This document shows, piece after piece, positions 16,271 to 25,900 of a stretch of DNA of 64,000 nt. The notes beneath the pieces were generated by a model. That model was given only the letters and a program-made list of their open reading frames with translations, was not told the origin of the DNA and ran no database searches. Each line of letters begins with the position of its first letter. Positions within the stretch are counted from its first letter, which is position 1. Origin of the DNA: Defluviicoccus sp. (lineage in GTDB: Bacteria > Pseudomonadota > Alphaproteobacteria > MPNO01); NCBI GenBank assembly GCA_028820505.1, contig JAPPIT010000179.1:54123-118122 (forward strand). The letters run 5' to 3'. Both the position numbers and the translations under genes were made by a program.

Positions 16271-17869
16271 TCACTCATCTCCCTGCTCGCGGCGGCGTCC
16301 GGCGAGCTTCTCCCCGGTCTCGAAATAGCGTCCGGTCACGGCGAGATCGGCCTCTTCCTCGTTCTCCGCGGTCCAGCCGTCGAGCGGGTAGCCGTGCCAC
16401 GGCGCCCGCAGGTCGAGCTCCGGCAGCGACAGCGCCCGCCAGCGTTCCAGCGCCCTCTCCATGAAGTCCCGGCGCGGCAGCGACACCGGCAGATAGGGGT
16501 GCTCCCGGCAGGCGTTGATCAGGATCGACGAGGCGCCCGCGCCGTCCGGGTAGGCGAACTGGCGCGAATCGTCCGAAGGCGTGATCGACGGGTCGAGCCG
16601 GGGCACCTTGCCGCGGATGACCTCGGTGTCGCGGTGCGGCTGCATCGAATAGGAGAGCGCCCACAGCACCGCGTCCATCGAATCGGGGTCGACGTCCGAA
16701 TCGACCGCGACGAAGATCTTGCCGAGCGAGGGGTCGAACGCCGCCGCCGCGCGCAGCGCCTGCCAGGGCTGGCCGAGCTCGGGCCGGTCGAGCTGGATCA
16801 CGAACATCATGTTGCAGCTCGCCATCTCGTGACAGGCGACCTTCGTGACCGAGGGGATGTTGCACGCACCCCGGAGGTGGTTGAGATAGACCGCGTCGAA
16901 CGCGGCCTTGCGGATCACCGTGCTCTCGCTCGGCGGGAACTCGCTGATGATGCCCTGGTAGACCGGCGCTTCGCGGTGGGTGATGGCGCTCACTTCCAGC
17001 ACCTTTTCCATCTTGCGCGGGCCGAGATAGCCGGACGCCTCGCCGAACGGCGCCTCGGGTTCGAGGAAGTCGGTGCGGATGCGCCCCTCGATGACGATCT
17101 CGGCCGTGGCCGGCACCCGGCAGTCCACCGTCTCGGCGGCGACGGTCTCGATCGGAGCGCCGTTGAGCGCGCCCGCGATGCCGTACTCGTCGACGCCGTA
17201 GGGCACCTTGCTCGCGGCGGCGAAGAGCAGCGTCGGCGGGCCGCCGATGAACACCGCCACCTCCAAGTGCCTGCCCAGCCGGCGCGCCTTGTCCCACTGG
17301 ATCGCGAGATGCTGGGTCGAGACGTCGGTCGCGCAGCCCACCCGGTCGGGCGCCTTGATCATCCCGCGATAGATGCCGAGATTGTACGATCCCGTCTCCG
17401 GATCGCGGGTCACCCAGACGCCGGCGGTGACGAACGGCGCCGGGTCGAATCCCGGGGTCGAGATCAAATGCGGGAACAGGTCGACGCCCGCGCCGAGATC
17501 GGGCGCCTCGATCACGGTTTCCTTGACCGGCGCGGCTTCGGCCGGGACCTCGACCGGCGGCAGGTGGTTGCCCTCGACCCCGGCCCAGCGGGCGGCGATC
17601 CCGTCCGCGTCGACGCCGAGCGCCGCGCCGTAGATCTCGCGCGAGCTGCCGAGCGATCCGAGCACCACGGAGCCCGGGTAGTCGCGCCCGCGCGCATCGG
17701 TCACGTCGCGGAACCAGAACGCCTTGCGCCCGGTCTCCGGCAGCCCCCGGAACTGGAGCCGGACCAGGGGCACCAGCTCGGTGTCCTTGCAGATCCGCTC
17801 GTCCACGACGTGCAGCAGGCCGCGCCTCTCCAGCGCGTCGATGTAATCCCGGAGGTCCCTGTACGGCAT
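16271..17869 (-). CDS. UbiD-family prenylated-FMN-dependent decarboxylase
   Basis: 532 residues. N-terminal YRDLRDYIDALERRG, then LGSLGSSREIYGAALG, YNLGIYRGMIKAPDRVGCAT and FLEPEAPFGEASGYLGPR are recognisable UbiD/Fdc landmarks. Non-oxidative (de)carboxylation of an aromatic or unsaturated acid using prenyl-FMN made by a UbiX, which is not in the window. ATG at 17869 preceded by AGAGGGGTCGGGAC. Longer than the roughly 490 residues of ubiquinone-pathway UbiD, and surrounded by catabolic genes, so a catabolic decarboxylase is more likely. Upstream of the start lies a family B repeat, which fixes the start. Confidence 0.9.
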   Translation of the reverse strand: MPYRDLRDYIDALERRGLLHVVDERICKDTELVPLVRLQFRGLPETGRKAFWFRDVTDARGRDYPGSVVLGSLGSSREIYGAALGVDADGIAARWAGVEGNHLPPVEVPAEAAPVKETVIEAPDLGAGVDLFPHLISTPGFDPAPFVTAGVWVTRDPETGSYNLGIYRGMIKAPDRVGCATDVSTQHLAIQWDKARRLGRHLEVAVFIGGPPTLLFAAASKVPYGVDEYGIAGALNGAPIETVAAETVDCRVPATAEIVIEGRIRTDFLEPEAPFGEASGYLGPRKMEKVLEVSAITHREAPVYQGIISEFPPSESTVIRKAAFDAVYLNHLRGACNIPSVTKVACHEMASCNMMFVIQLDRPELGQPWQALRAAAAFDPSLGKIFVAVDSDVDPDSMDAVLWALSYSMQPHRDTEVIRGKVPRLDPSITPSDDSRQFAYPDGAGASSILINACREHPYLPVSLPRRDFMERALERWRALSLPELDLRAPWHGYPLDGWTAENEEEADLAVTGRYFETGEKLAGRRREQGDE

Positions 17870-17893
17870 CGTCCCGACCCCTCTCGTTTTCTT

Positions 17894-17989
17894 GTCATGG
17901 TCGGCGAAGGCCGACCATCCACGATTTGTTTTTTCTTCGTTGATCGATAGAGAAAAACTCGTGGATGGTCGGCCTTCGCCGACCATGAC
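17894..17989. repeat. Palindromic repeat, family B copy 2
   Basis: Same arms as 10356-10447 but inverted: the central GTTTTT...AACAAA tract reads on the minus strand. Located 25 bp upstream of the UbiD start. Confidence 0.85.
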
Positions 17990-18007
17990 AGGGTGAATAC
18001 TGTTCCT

Positions 18008-18874
18008 CTAAACCGCCCGCCGCACGAGGCCCAGCATCGCACGGCCGAGCGGGGTGTCCGGGCGCACCATGTCGCCCATGATCGAGAAATGGTCGTGCCC
18101 CTCGGCGCCGATCAGGGTGACGTCGCAGCCCGCCGCCGCCAGCGCCGCGGCGTAGTCCTCGGACTGGCGGCGGAATTCGTCGGACTCCCTTGTGCCCCAG
18201 GCGACGACCGCGGGGACCGGCGCCGCCGGCGGATGGCGGACCGGCGAGTTGCGCGCCGCGGCCGCGTCGTCGAGGGCGAGGTTGTCCTGGTGGCTCGTGC
18301 GCCGCATCGGCTCGAGGTCGAAAACCCCGCTGGTCGCGCAGGCGCCCTTCACGATGTCGTCCGGCACGCCATATTCCGCGTGCCAGCCGGGCGCGAGCGC
18401 CATTCCCGTCAGGTGGCCGCCCGCCGAATGTCCCGCGACGTGGATCCGGTCGGGGTCGATCCCGTAATCCGCCCCGTTGCGGTAAAGCCATGCGAGCGCG
18501 GCGCGAACGTCGGCCACGATCCCGTCCATCGCGCAGGAGGGGGACAGGCGGTAGTTTATCGGCGCCCAGGCGATCCCGGCGTCGTTGTAGGACGGCGCGG
18601 GGAAGCGGCGCCCGGCCTTCTCGCCGCCCTTCCAGTAGCCGCCGTGGATGTAGACCACGACCGGGGCCGGTCCGCCGCCTTGGACGGGGAACAGGTCGAG
18701 GCGTTGCAGCGGGTCCGGACCGTATTCGAGGTCGAGGACTCCGTGTCCGGAGGCGGCGACTTCGTCCGACGCCCGGCGGTACCCGTCCTGTATCGCGTCC
18801 ACGTCGGCGACGCCGAGCGTGGCGTCGTATTGCCTTTCGAGCGCCTCGGCGCTGTAGTGGGGGCGGCTCGCCAT
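18008..18874 (-). CDS. Alpha/beta hydrolase, kynurenine formamidase / HSL-like
   Basis: 288 residues. Oxyanion motif HGGYW at 77-81 and nucleophile elbow GHSAGG with Ser150 are the marks of arylformamidase-like esterases; the acid and His lie in WGTRESDEF and GHDHFSIM. The family hydrolyses N-formylkynurenine or aryl/carbamate esters. No kynureninase or tryptophan dioxygenase is nearby, so the natural substrate is uncertain. Divergent from the DUF2848 gene, 36 bp apart. Confidence 0.88.
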   Translation of the reverse strand: MASRPHYSAEALERQYDATLGVADVDAIQDGYRRASDEVAASGHGVLDLEYGPDPLQRLDLFPVQGGGPAPVVVYIHGGYWKGGEKAGRRFPAPSYNDAGIAWAPINYRLSPSCAMDGIVADVRAALAWLYRNGADYGIDPDRIHVAGHSAGGHLTGMALAPGWHAEYGVPDDIVKGACATSGVFDLEPMRRTSHQDNLALDDAAAARNSPVRHPPAAPVPAVVAWGTRESDEFRRQSEDYAAALAAAGCDVTLIGAEGHDHFSIMGDMVRPDTPLGRAMLGLVRRAV

Positions 18875-18910
18875 GCCGCGATGCTATCGGAGGCAGGGAG
18901 GAAGCGCCAC

Positions 18911-19486
18911 ATGTGCGCGGGTTTCGTCTACCGTCCCCATGTCGAGACCGCCGAGGGCGTGTTCACGCCGGACATCGTGCTCGACGGTCTGACGGTCGCG
19001 GTCGGTAACGCGCGTTATCCGGTCTCGGTCGAGCGGCTGACCGGCGATGCCGCGATCGAGGTCGTCGGCGCCGAGACCCGCGCCCAGGGAGCGGTCGCCC
19101 TCGTCGCGGCGAGCGCGGGCTCGCTCGTCGGGATCGGTTCGGACCATGTCGACGGCGCGCTGGCGGACGACCCCGCGCGGGCGCGGCAGGTCTGCGCCAA
19201 GCCGCTCTCGCGCGCCACCTGGCGCTTCGCCGAGATCGCCGGCCATCTCGACGAAATCGTCCTTCGGACGGAAGCGGTCGACGACGCCGGCCGGTCGCAC
19301 GCGACCGAGACCGCGCTGGCCGACATCGCCGCGCTCCCCGCCGACGGGGCGGTGCCCGGGGCCACCGTTATCTTCGCCCATGCGAGCCCCGAAGCCCTGC
19401 CGGGCCCGGCGCGCGTGACCGTCACCCTCGAAGACCGCCGATTGTCGCGCCGCCTCGTCCACCGCTACGCGGTGCGCGTGCTCTGA
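18911..19486 (+). CDS. DUF2848-like protein
   Basis: 191 residues, ATG preceded by GGAGGCAGGGAGGAAG. The central block VGIGSDHVDGALADDPARARQVCAKPLSRATWRF followed by HLDEIVLRTEA matches DUF2848 proteins, which typically read VGSDHTDRxxE...SKQxCPKP...W. It is shorter and more divergent than typical members, lacking the N-terminal TGRD region. DUF2848 proteins often sit beside amidases or hydantoin genes; function unknown. Convergent with the GMC oxidoreductase gene. Confidence 0.65.
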   Translation: MCAGFVYRPHVETAEGVFTPDIVLDGLTVAVGNARYPVSVERLTGDAAIEVVGAETRAQGAVALVAASAGSLVGIGSDHVDGALADDPARARQVCAKPLSRATWRFAEIAGHLDEIVLRTEAVDDAGRSHATETALADIAALPADGAVPGATVIFAHASPEALPGPARVTVTLEDRRLSRRLVHRYAVRVL

Positions 19487-19498
19487 GGCCGCTACGCG

Positions 19499-21127
19499 CT
19501 AAGCCCCCTCCGCCCGGGGCAAGGGCGGGCGGCCGCGGATCATGTCGGAGGCCTTTTCCGCCATCATCAGGACGCAGGCGTTGATGTTGCCGGAGACGAG
19601 GTCGGGCATCGCCGCGGCGTCGACCACGCGGAGACCTTCGGCGCCCCGGACCCTCAATTCCGGGTCGAGGACCGCGCCCTCGTCGATCCCCATCCGGCAG
19701 GTGCAGGACGGGTGGTGCGCGGTGATCGCCGTCTCGCGGATCCAGGCGTCGATCTCGGCGTCGGTCCGGACATCCGGCCCCGGCTCGGTCTCCGCCTTGT
19801 GGTAGGGGGCGAGCGCGGGCTGGGCGAACACCTCCCGGGCAGCCTTGACGCCGGCGCGGAGCGTCTCCAGATCCGCCCGGCTGGCCAGGAAATTGGGGCG
19901 GATGCGGACCGCCGCCGCCGGGTCCGGCGAGCGCAGCCTGACCTCGCCCGCGCTCTCCGGGTGGAGGACGACCGGGCGCATGCCGTACTGGTCGGGCGGC
20001 GCGGGCCGGACGCCCGGCAGCCACGGCCGCGCGTCGAGCCCTGCGCCGCGGGTGAGGAACTGGATGTCCGGCACGGCGAGCTCCGGCCGGGTCCTGACGA
20101 AGCCGTGCATCCCGTTGGGGAGCCAGGTCGCGGGCCCGGTTCCGAAGGCCCAGGCGCGCGCCATGTTGACCGTGAGGCGGTCCATGCGGAGCTCGCCGTG
20201 GAAATGCCCGTTGCCGTTGCGCGCGTTCATCAGCTGGACCGCGAGATGGTCCTGCAGGTTCCGCCCCACGCCCGGCAGGTCGAGCGCGACCCCGATCCCG
20301 ATCTCGCGCAGGTGCTCGGCCGGACCGATGCCGGACAGCATCAATAGCTGGGGCGAGTTGTAGACGCCGCCCGACAGCAGCACCTCGCGCTCGGCGTGGG
20401 CGATACGCTCCCGGCCGCCTTTCAGCCAGGCGACGCCGCGCGCCCGCGTGCCGTCCAGGACGATTCGCGTCGCCAGCGCCTCGGTCACGACCGTGAGGTT
20501 CGGCCTTCGCATCGCGGGCCGCAGGAACGCGACCGCCGCGCTGCACCGCCGGCCGCCGCGGATGGTCCACTGGCTGCGGCCGAACCCTTCCTGGCGCTCG
20601 CCGTTATAGTCGGGCGTGACGCCGAAGCCCGATTCCTCGCCCGCCGCCATCCAGGCGTCGAACAGCGGGTCGCGGGATTTCGAGCGCACCACGCCCAGCG
20701 GACCCTCCGCGCCGCGCCACGCATCCCCGCCCTCCTCCCAGCTCTCGCAGCGCTTGAAGTAGGGCAGCACGTCGGCATAGGACCAGCCCGCGCAGCCCTT
20801 CTGCGCCCAGCGGTCGTAATCGCCCCGGTGGCCGCGCACATAGGCCATGACGTTGATCGAGGACGAGCCGCCGATCACCTTGCCGCGCAACGCCTCCAGC
20901 GAGCGCCCGCCCAGGCCGTCCTCGGGCTCGGAGTCGTATCCCCAGTCGTGCAGCCGGTCGGCGTGCATCTTGCCGATGCCGATCGGAATGCTTATCAGCG
21001 GGTCGCGGTCGCGCGGCCCGGCCTCCAGCAGCAGCACCCGGCAGTCGGGGTCCTCGGTCAGCCTGCCGGCGAGCACGCACCCCGCCGACCCGGCGCCGAC
21101 GACAATGTAGTCGTAGGTTTCCGCCAT
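19499..21127 (-). CDS. GMC-family FAD oxidoreductase (choline/alcohol dehydrogenase type)
   Basis: 542 residues. N-terminal VVGAGSAGCVLAGRLTED binds FAD; GGSSSINVMAYVRGH is GMC signature 1; C-terminal TAHHPSCTCRMG and SGNINACVLMMAEKASDMI carry the active-site His and Asn. Oxidises a primary alcohol with FAD and passes electrons to a quinone or other acceptor. No betaine aldehyde dehydrogenase is near, so choline is not assured. ATG at 21127 taken as start; 21148 is an alternative that abuts a palindromic hairpin. A tiny leader-like ORF lies upstream. Confidence 0.9.
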   Translation of the reverse strand: MAETYDYIVVGAGSAGCVLAGRLTEDPDCRVLLLEAGPRDRDPLISIPIGIGKMHADRLHDWGYDSEPEDGLGGRSLEALRGKVIGGSSSINVMAYVRGHRGDYDRWAQKGCAGWSYADVLPYFKRCESWEEGGDAWRGAEGPLGVVRSKSRDPLFDAWMAAGEESGFGVTPDYNGERQEGFGRSQWTIRGGRRCSAAVAFLRPAMRRPNLTVVTEALATRIVLDGTRARGVAWLKGGRERIAHAEREVLLSGGVYNSPQLLMLSGIGPAEHLREIGIGVALDLPGVGRNLQDHLAVQLMNARNGNGHFHGELRMDRLTVNMARAWAFGTGPATWLPNGMHGFVRTRPELAVPDIQFLTRGAGLDARPWLPGVRPAPPDQYGMRPVVLHPESAGEVRLRSPDPAAAVRIRPNFLASRADLETLRAGVKAAREVFAQPALAPYHKAETEPGPDVRTDAEIDAWIRETAITAHHPSCTCRMGIDEGAVLDPELRVRGAEGLRVVDAAAMPDLVSGNINACVLMMAEKASDMIRGRPPLPRAEGA

Positions 21128-21152
21128 TCCGTCCGCCCCGCCGCTCATGAAG

Positions 21153-21176
21153 AAGGGCCGCCCCGGGGCGGCCCTT
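21153..21176 (-). terminator. Perfect palindromic hairpin upstream of the GMC gene
   Basis: 24-base perfect palindrome AAGGGCCGCCCC...CCTT followed on the minus strand by TTCTTC. A probable terminator or attenuator between the 23-codon ORF and the GMC gene. Confidence 0.6.
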
Positions 21177-21218
21177 CCATTGTCTAACCGCGGCCGGAGT
21201 GTGGCCGCGAGCGTCGCT

Positions 21219-21290
21219 CTAGGCGACCCAGGACCCCCGAGAGGCGGAGACCCAGTTCACCCGCGTCCGCGGTTGGCGACAATGAGACAC
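21219..21290 (-). CDS. 23-codon small ORF with exceptionally extended Shine-Dalgarno
   Basis: GTG start, 23 residues beginning MSHCRQPRTRVNW and ending GSWVA, followed by TAG. The bases 5' of and into the start (plus-strand 21290-21306) are, on the minus strand, GAAAGGAGGTGATCCAG, a 17-base match to the complement of the 16S rRNA 3' end, with ideal seven-base spacing to the GTG. A promoter (21327-21355) and a downstream hairpin (21153-21176) frame a transcript of about 170 nt. It may be a leader peptide controlling the GMC gene, a free-standing microprotein, or part of a small RNA. No family recognised. Confidence 0.5.
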   Translation of the reverse strand: MSHCRQPRTRVNWVSASRGSWVA

Positions 21291-21326
21291 TGGATCACCT
21301 CCTTTCCGTTGTTGAAATGGCGACCC

Positions 21327-21355
21327 CTTATGCCGTGTTTCGTCTGCGGCGACAA
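21327..21355 (-). promoter_or_regulatory. Sigma-70-type promoter for the small ORF transcript
   Basis: -35 TTGTCG (21355-21350), 17-base spacer, -10 CATAAG (21332-21327) on the minus strand. Same -10 and spacing as the promoter at 15777-15805. Confidence 0.5.
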
Positions 21356-21429
21356 GTAGACATTTGCCGGTAGGCATTTGCCGAGGGGATACTCGAAGCC
21401 GGCATGGAATAGACATTCGGAGGAGCGGA

Positions 21430-21963
21430 ATGGTCGCACCGGTAAGGCGGGTCGTCACGGGACATGACGAGAACGGCATGGCGGTCGTCATTTTCGACGG
21501 CGACGCGCCCAACGTCCGGGTGCGCGAGCACGGCACCGGCTCGACCCAGCTCTGGCGCACGGTGGCGACGCCGGCCGACAATTCGGGATCGGACGACGCC
21601 GTCGCGGGCGACATCCCGCTCAAGCCGCCCGCCGGCGGGTCGGTGTTCCGGGTCGTCGAGTTCGCGCCCGAGTCGGCGATTTCCCGGTCCGAGGGCGCCG
21701 GCACGCTGGCCAGCGCGCTCGGCGCGCACGAGCCCGAGGGGGCGGCGCTGCGCCATCCCGGGTCGCACCGCACCGACAGCGTCGACTACGCGATCGTGAT
21801 CTCCGGCGAGATCGACCTCTGGCTCGACGACGAGAAGGACGACGTGCACCTCAAGGCGGGGGACGCGGCGATCCAGCGCGGCACCAACCACGCCTGGGTC
21901 AACAACGGCGCCGAGCCGTGCCGGATCGCCTTCGTCCTGATCGACGCGAAGCCCGCCGTGTGA
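21430..21963 (+). CDS. Cupin-domain protein
   Basis: 177 residues, ATG preceded by TTCGGAGGAGCGG. A single cupin barrel in the C-terminal half: HRTDSVDYAIVISGEIDLWLD (motif 1), DVHLKAGDAAIQRGTNHAWVN (motif 2 with His). The N-terminal half is a divergent extension. Single-cupin proteins of this type occur beside catabolic genes and may bind metal or sense small ligands; activity unknown. Convergent with the LLM oxidoreductase gene. Confidence 0.82.
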   Translation: MVAPVRRVVTGHDENGMAVVIFDGDAPNVRVREHGTGSTQLWRTVATPADNSGSDDAVAGDIPLKPPAGGSVFRVVEFAPESAISRSEGAGTLASALGAHEPEGAALRHPGSHRTDSVDYAIVISGEIDLWLDDEKDDVHLKAGDAAIQRGTNHAWVNNGAEPCRIAFVLIDAKPAV

Positions 21964-21966
21964 GAG

Positions 21967-22995
21967 CTACTCCGCGGCCGGCCGCGCCGCCTCGTCCGGG
22001 AAATGCGGCATCACCTCGGCGGCGAAGAGGTCGAGCGAGCGCGCCGACTCCTCGAAGGCGAGGTCTCCGTACGCGAACCGGGAGACGAAATAGGTGCAGC
22101 CGCTTCGTTCCTGCTGCTCGGCGATCTCCGCGCGCACGGTCTCGGGCGAGCCGACGGTGATGACCCCGATCCGGCGCGCCTCGTCGAAATTGTCGGGGTA
22201 CCGGGTCGGGTTGGCGCCGAAGTCGCGCCACAGCCTGGCGAAACTCGCGAACCACGAATCGAAGGCCGGCCGGCCGCGCTTCTCGGCTTCGGCGTCGGTC
22301 TCCGCCACATAGGTCTGGCGCGTGATCCCCATCAGCGGCAGCGGTGCCGCGCCGTGGGTTTCGGCCCAGGTCTCCCTGAAGGCCCCGATCAGCGGGGCGG
22401 CGGCCCCGGCCGGGGCGTTGATGACGATATTGGCCTTCATCCGCGCCGACCATTCGGCGGAAGCGCGCGTCCCCGGCCCGTACCAGAGCGGCGGGTGCGG
22501 CGCCTGGAACGGGCGCAATTCCATCGGAAAGCCGGTATAGCGGAACCGCTTGCCCGCGTGGTCCAGGGTCTCGTTTCCGAGCGCGGCGAGGACGATCGCG
22601 AGCGACTCCTCGTAGATCTCCCGCACCTCGGGATGGGCGATGCCGAAATGGCCGAGCTCGAGGAACGAGATGCCGCGCCCGACGCCGAGCTGGAACCGCC
22701 CGCGCCCGAGATGGTCCAGCATGCAGATTTCCTCCGCCAGCCGGACCGGGTCGTAGAGCGGGAGGATGTAGACCAGCGGGCCGAACAGCATCGTCCGCGT
22801 CCGCTGGGCGACGGCGGCGAGGAAAATGCCGGGGGCGGGCGCCATGCCGAGCGGCGTCGCGTGGTGCTCCGCGACGTGATAGCAGTGAATGCCCGCCGCC
22901 TCGTACCGCTCGACCATCCGCAGCCGGTCCTCGTAGAGGTCCGCCAGCGGGACCTCGCGTCCGCGGTCCACATGGTCGAAGATGCCGAACTTCAT
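21967..22995 (-). CDS. LLM-class (luciferase-like) flavin-dependent oxidoreductase
   Basis: 342 residues beginning MKFGIFDHVDRG. The TIM-barrel landmarks YHVAEHHATPLGMAPAPG, GRFQLGVGRGISFLELGHFG and a C-terminal VGSPETVRAEI segment match bacterial luciferase-like monooxygenases using FMNH2 or F420. Substrate unknown. The ATG overlaps the TGA of the RND pump gene by 4 bases (ATGA), so it is the last gene of the adaptor - pump - LLM operon. Confidence 0.88.
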   Translation of the reverse strand: MKFGIFDHVDRGREVPLADLYEDRLRMVERYEAAGIHCYHVAEHHATPLGMAPAPGIFLAAVAQRTRTMLFGPLVYILPLYDPVRLAEEICMLDHLGRGRFQLGVGRGISFLELGHFGIAHPEVREIYEESLAIVLAALGNETLDHAGKRFRYTGFPMELRPFQAPHPPLWYGPGTRASAEWSARMKANIVINAPAGAAAPLIGAFRETWAETHGAAPLPLMGITRQTYVAETDAEAEKRGRPAFDSWFASFARLWRDFGANPTRYPDNFDEARRIGVITVGSPETVRAEIAEQQERSGCTYFVSRFAYGDLAFEESARSLDLFAAEVMPHFPDEAARPAAE

Positions 22996-25900
22996 CGGCT
23001 TGCCTCCGCGGGCACGGCGCTCGGTCCACGGCGCAAGCGCCGGAAAACCGAGCGGATATCGTGGTCGACGGCGAGCAGCGCCGGGGTGAGGACCAGCACG
23101 ATCAGGGTCGCGACGGCCAGACCGAACACGATCGTGATCGCCATCGGGATCAGGAACTGGGCCTGGAGGCTGCGCTCGAACAGCAGCGGCACAAGGCCGC
23201 CGATCGTGGTCAACGAGGTCAGCAGCACCGGGCGGAGCCGTTCGCGGCATCCCATGACGATGGCATCGCGCAGCGGCGTTTCGTCGTCGATATGCTGGTC
23301 GACGGTGCGCACCAGGATGATCGAGTTGTTGACGAGGATCCCCGCCAGGCCCAGCAGGCCGAAAATGCTCAGAATCGTCAGGTCGAAGCCCAGCAACAGG
23401 TGGCCCAGCACCGCGCCGACGAAGCCGAACGGGATGATCGCCATGACGATGACGGGCCGGGTGAAATTGGCGAACACCCAGGCCAGCACGATGTATATGG
23501 CGAGAAGGCCGACGGTCGCGCCGGCGAGCATGTCGGCCGCGGACTCGGACTGCTCCTCGGCCTTCCCCTTGAACTTGTATGCGAGGCCATAGCGACTTGC
23601 GATGTCCGCGAGCCCGCCATCGACGATCGCCGGGAGCAGGGCGCCGAGACTGGTGACCGTCTCGTCGATTTCCCCGGTGACGGCGACTTCGCGCGCCCCG
23701 TCCTCGCGGCGGAGGCGGGAGAATCCCCGTTCCTGACGGAGCGTGACGACTTCGCTCAACGGCACTTCCGTTCCGTCCGGCGCGCGCAGGAAGAGATTCT
23801 GGAAAGCGGCGCTGTCGGCGCTTCGGCGCGGATAGCGCACCTTGATCTCGACTTCCTCGTCGCCGCGCGCGAAGCGCTGGGCGATGGCGCCCTGGAACGC
23901 GTTCCTTACCTGCAACCCGGCGCTCTGGGTGGTAAAGCCGAGCGCCCGGCCGCGCGGGGTCATTTCGAGGATCAGCTCCTGCTTGCCGTAGGGAAGATCG
24001 TCGTCGAGCGAACTGACGCCCGGAAAGCGCCCCAGCAGGTTCTTGACTTCCGTGGCCGCGGCCTTGAGATCGTCCGCCGGTCCGCCCCGGAGCCGGATGT
24101 CGATTTCGCGACCCGGCGGGCCGCCGGTCCGCGCATTGAGGTTGATCTGCTCGACATTGGGCAGCGGACGGATTTCCTCTCGCCATGCCTCGATGAATTC
24201 GTCGGTGCGCACCGGGCGTTCGTCCGAGGGCACCAGCTCCACCGTCAAACCGCCGTATTGATCTCCGGTAATCCTCGAGAACTGCCTGCCGCCGCTGCGG
24301 CCGACGCTGCCGAAACTCATGGCGACGATTCCGCTGCCGTCGTCGGTGAGTCGGGCGGCCGCCCGGTCAACGGCGTCGGACAGTTCCTGGACCATGGCGC
24401 CGGTGTCGCGGCGCGGTGTGCCCGGCGCCATCACGACGTTCCCCACCACCACGTCGGCCTCCGGAGTGGGGAAGAAATGGAATCCCACACGGCCGCCCAA
24501 CACCAGTCCGGCCGACAACAGGAAAAACGAAATCGCCATGGCGACCGTCGCGTAACGCCAACGCACACAGGAACGGACAATCCGCTGGAACAAACCGTCG
24601 CGGAACCGCTCGAAGCCCGCATCGAAATGCCGCATCATGAATTTGCGCTGGCCGCCATGGCCCTTCAGCGATTCCCGCAGATGACCGGGCAGGACCAGAA
24701 AGCACTCGGCCAGGCTGGCGAGAATGACCGCGACGACCACCAGCGGGATGGCGCCCACGATCTGGCCGATGATGCCGCCCATTGCGACCAGCGGGAGAAA
24801 CGCGGCGACCGTGGTCAGCGAGGCGGCCATCACCGGCGCCAGCATGCGGAGCGCTCCCGCTTCCGCCGCCTGACGCGCGCCAAGGCCGGCCTCGCGTTGC
24901 GCCGCGGCGTGCTCGCCGACGACGATCGTGTCGTCGACGATGAGGCCAAGGGTCATGATCAGCGCGAACAGGGTGAGCATGTTGATGCTCTCCCCGAGCG
25001 CCAGCATCGTCGCCAGCGCGGCCATGAACGCGGTCGGAATGCCGACCGCCACCCAGAACGCGGTGCGGCCGTTGAGAAACAAGAGAAGCACCGCCATCAC
25101 CAGGATCAATCCGGTCAGCCCGTTGTCCACCAGGACGTCGACCCGTTGCCGTATCAGGTCTGCCTGGGCGTCGTACTGCTCGATGCGAAGTTGCGGCGGA
25201 AAGTTGCCGCGCGCCTCGACGAGGTAGCGGTCCACGATCCTGCCCACTTCGAGAGCATCGGCGGTCGGAGACCGCTGCACGTGCAGCTCGATCGCCGGCT
25301 GGCCGTTGCGCAGCCCGATGGACGCCTGCTCGTCGAACGCCTCCGAAAGGGCCGCGATATCGCGCAGGAAGATCTTCTGGCCGTCGTCGAGCGACCTGAT
25401 CTCGATGCTTCCGAGATCGCGCGACGTGGTCTGCAGACCGACGCTCCGCAACTGCTTTTCCACGGAGCCTTCGAGGTTTCCCGAAGGAATGTCCCGGTTG
25501 CTGGCTCCGATGCGTGCGGCCACCGCCGCCGGAGTCAGATCGAGCTGGCGCAGGACCCGCGGTTCGATCTCGACCAGGATTTCCTCGTCGCGCGCGCCGA
25601 AAAACGTCACCCGGTCGATGCCCGCGGCCAGCAAGTCGTCGCGCATCCGCTTTGCCTGGCGTTTCAGCACGGCCTCGGAATACGGTCCCGACAGCACCAG
25701 ACGCACGATCGTGTCGTAACGGACGATGCGGCGCACCACCGGACGCTCGCTGTCCTCCGGCAGAATGGTTATCTGCTGCAGCGCCGCTTCGGCTTCCGAC
25801 AGCGCCGACTGCATGTCGGTGCCCGCCGCGTACTCGACGATTACTCGACCCACGCCTTCCGTCGCGTAGGAGGTCACCAGGTCCACGGCGTCCAGGAACC

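Noticed and set aside
15633..16274. 213-residue open frame on the minus strand in the gene-free region
   Set aside because: Composition is low-complexity Arg/Gly/Pro/Ser, it crosses a family A repeat and a terminator hairpin, and there is no recognisable domain.
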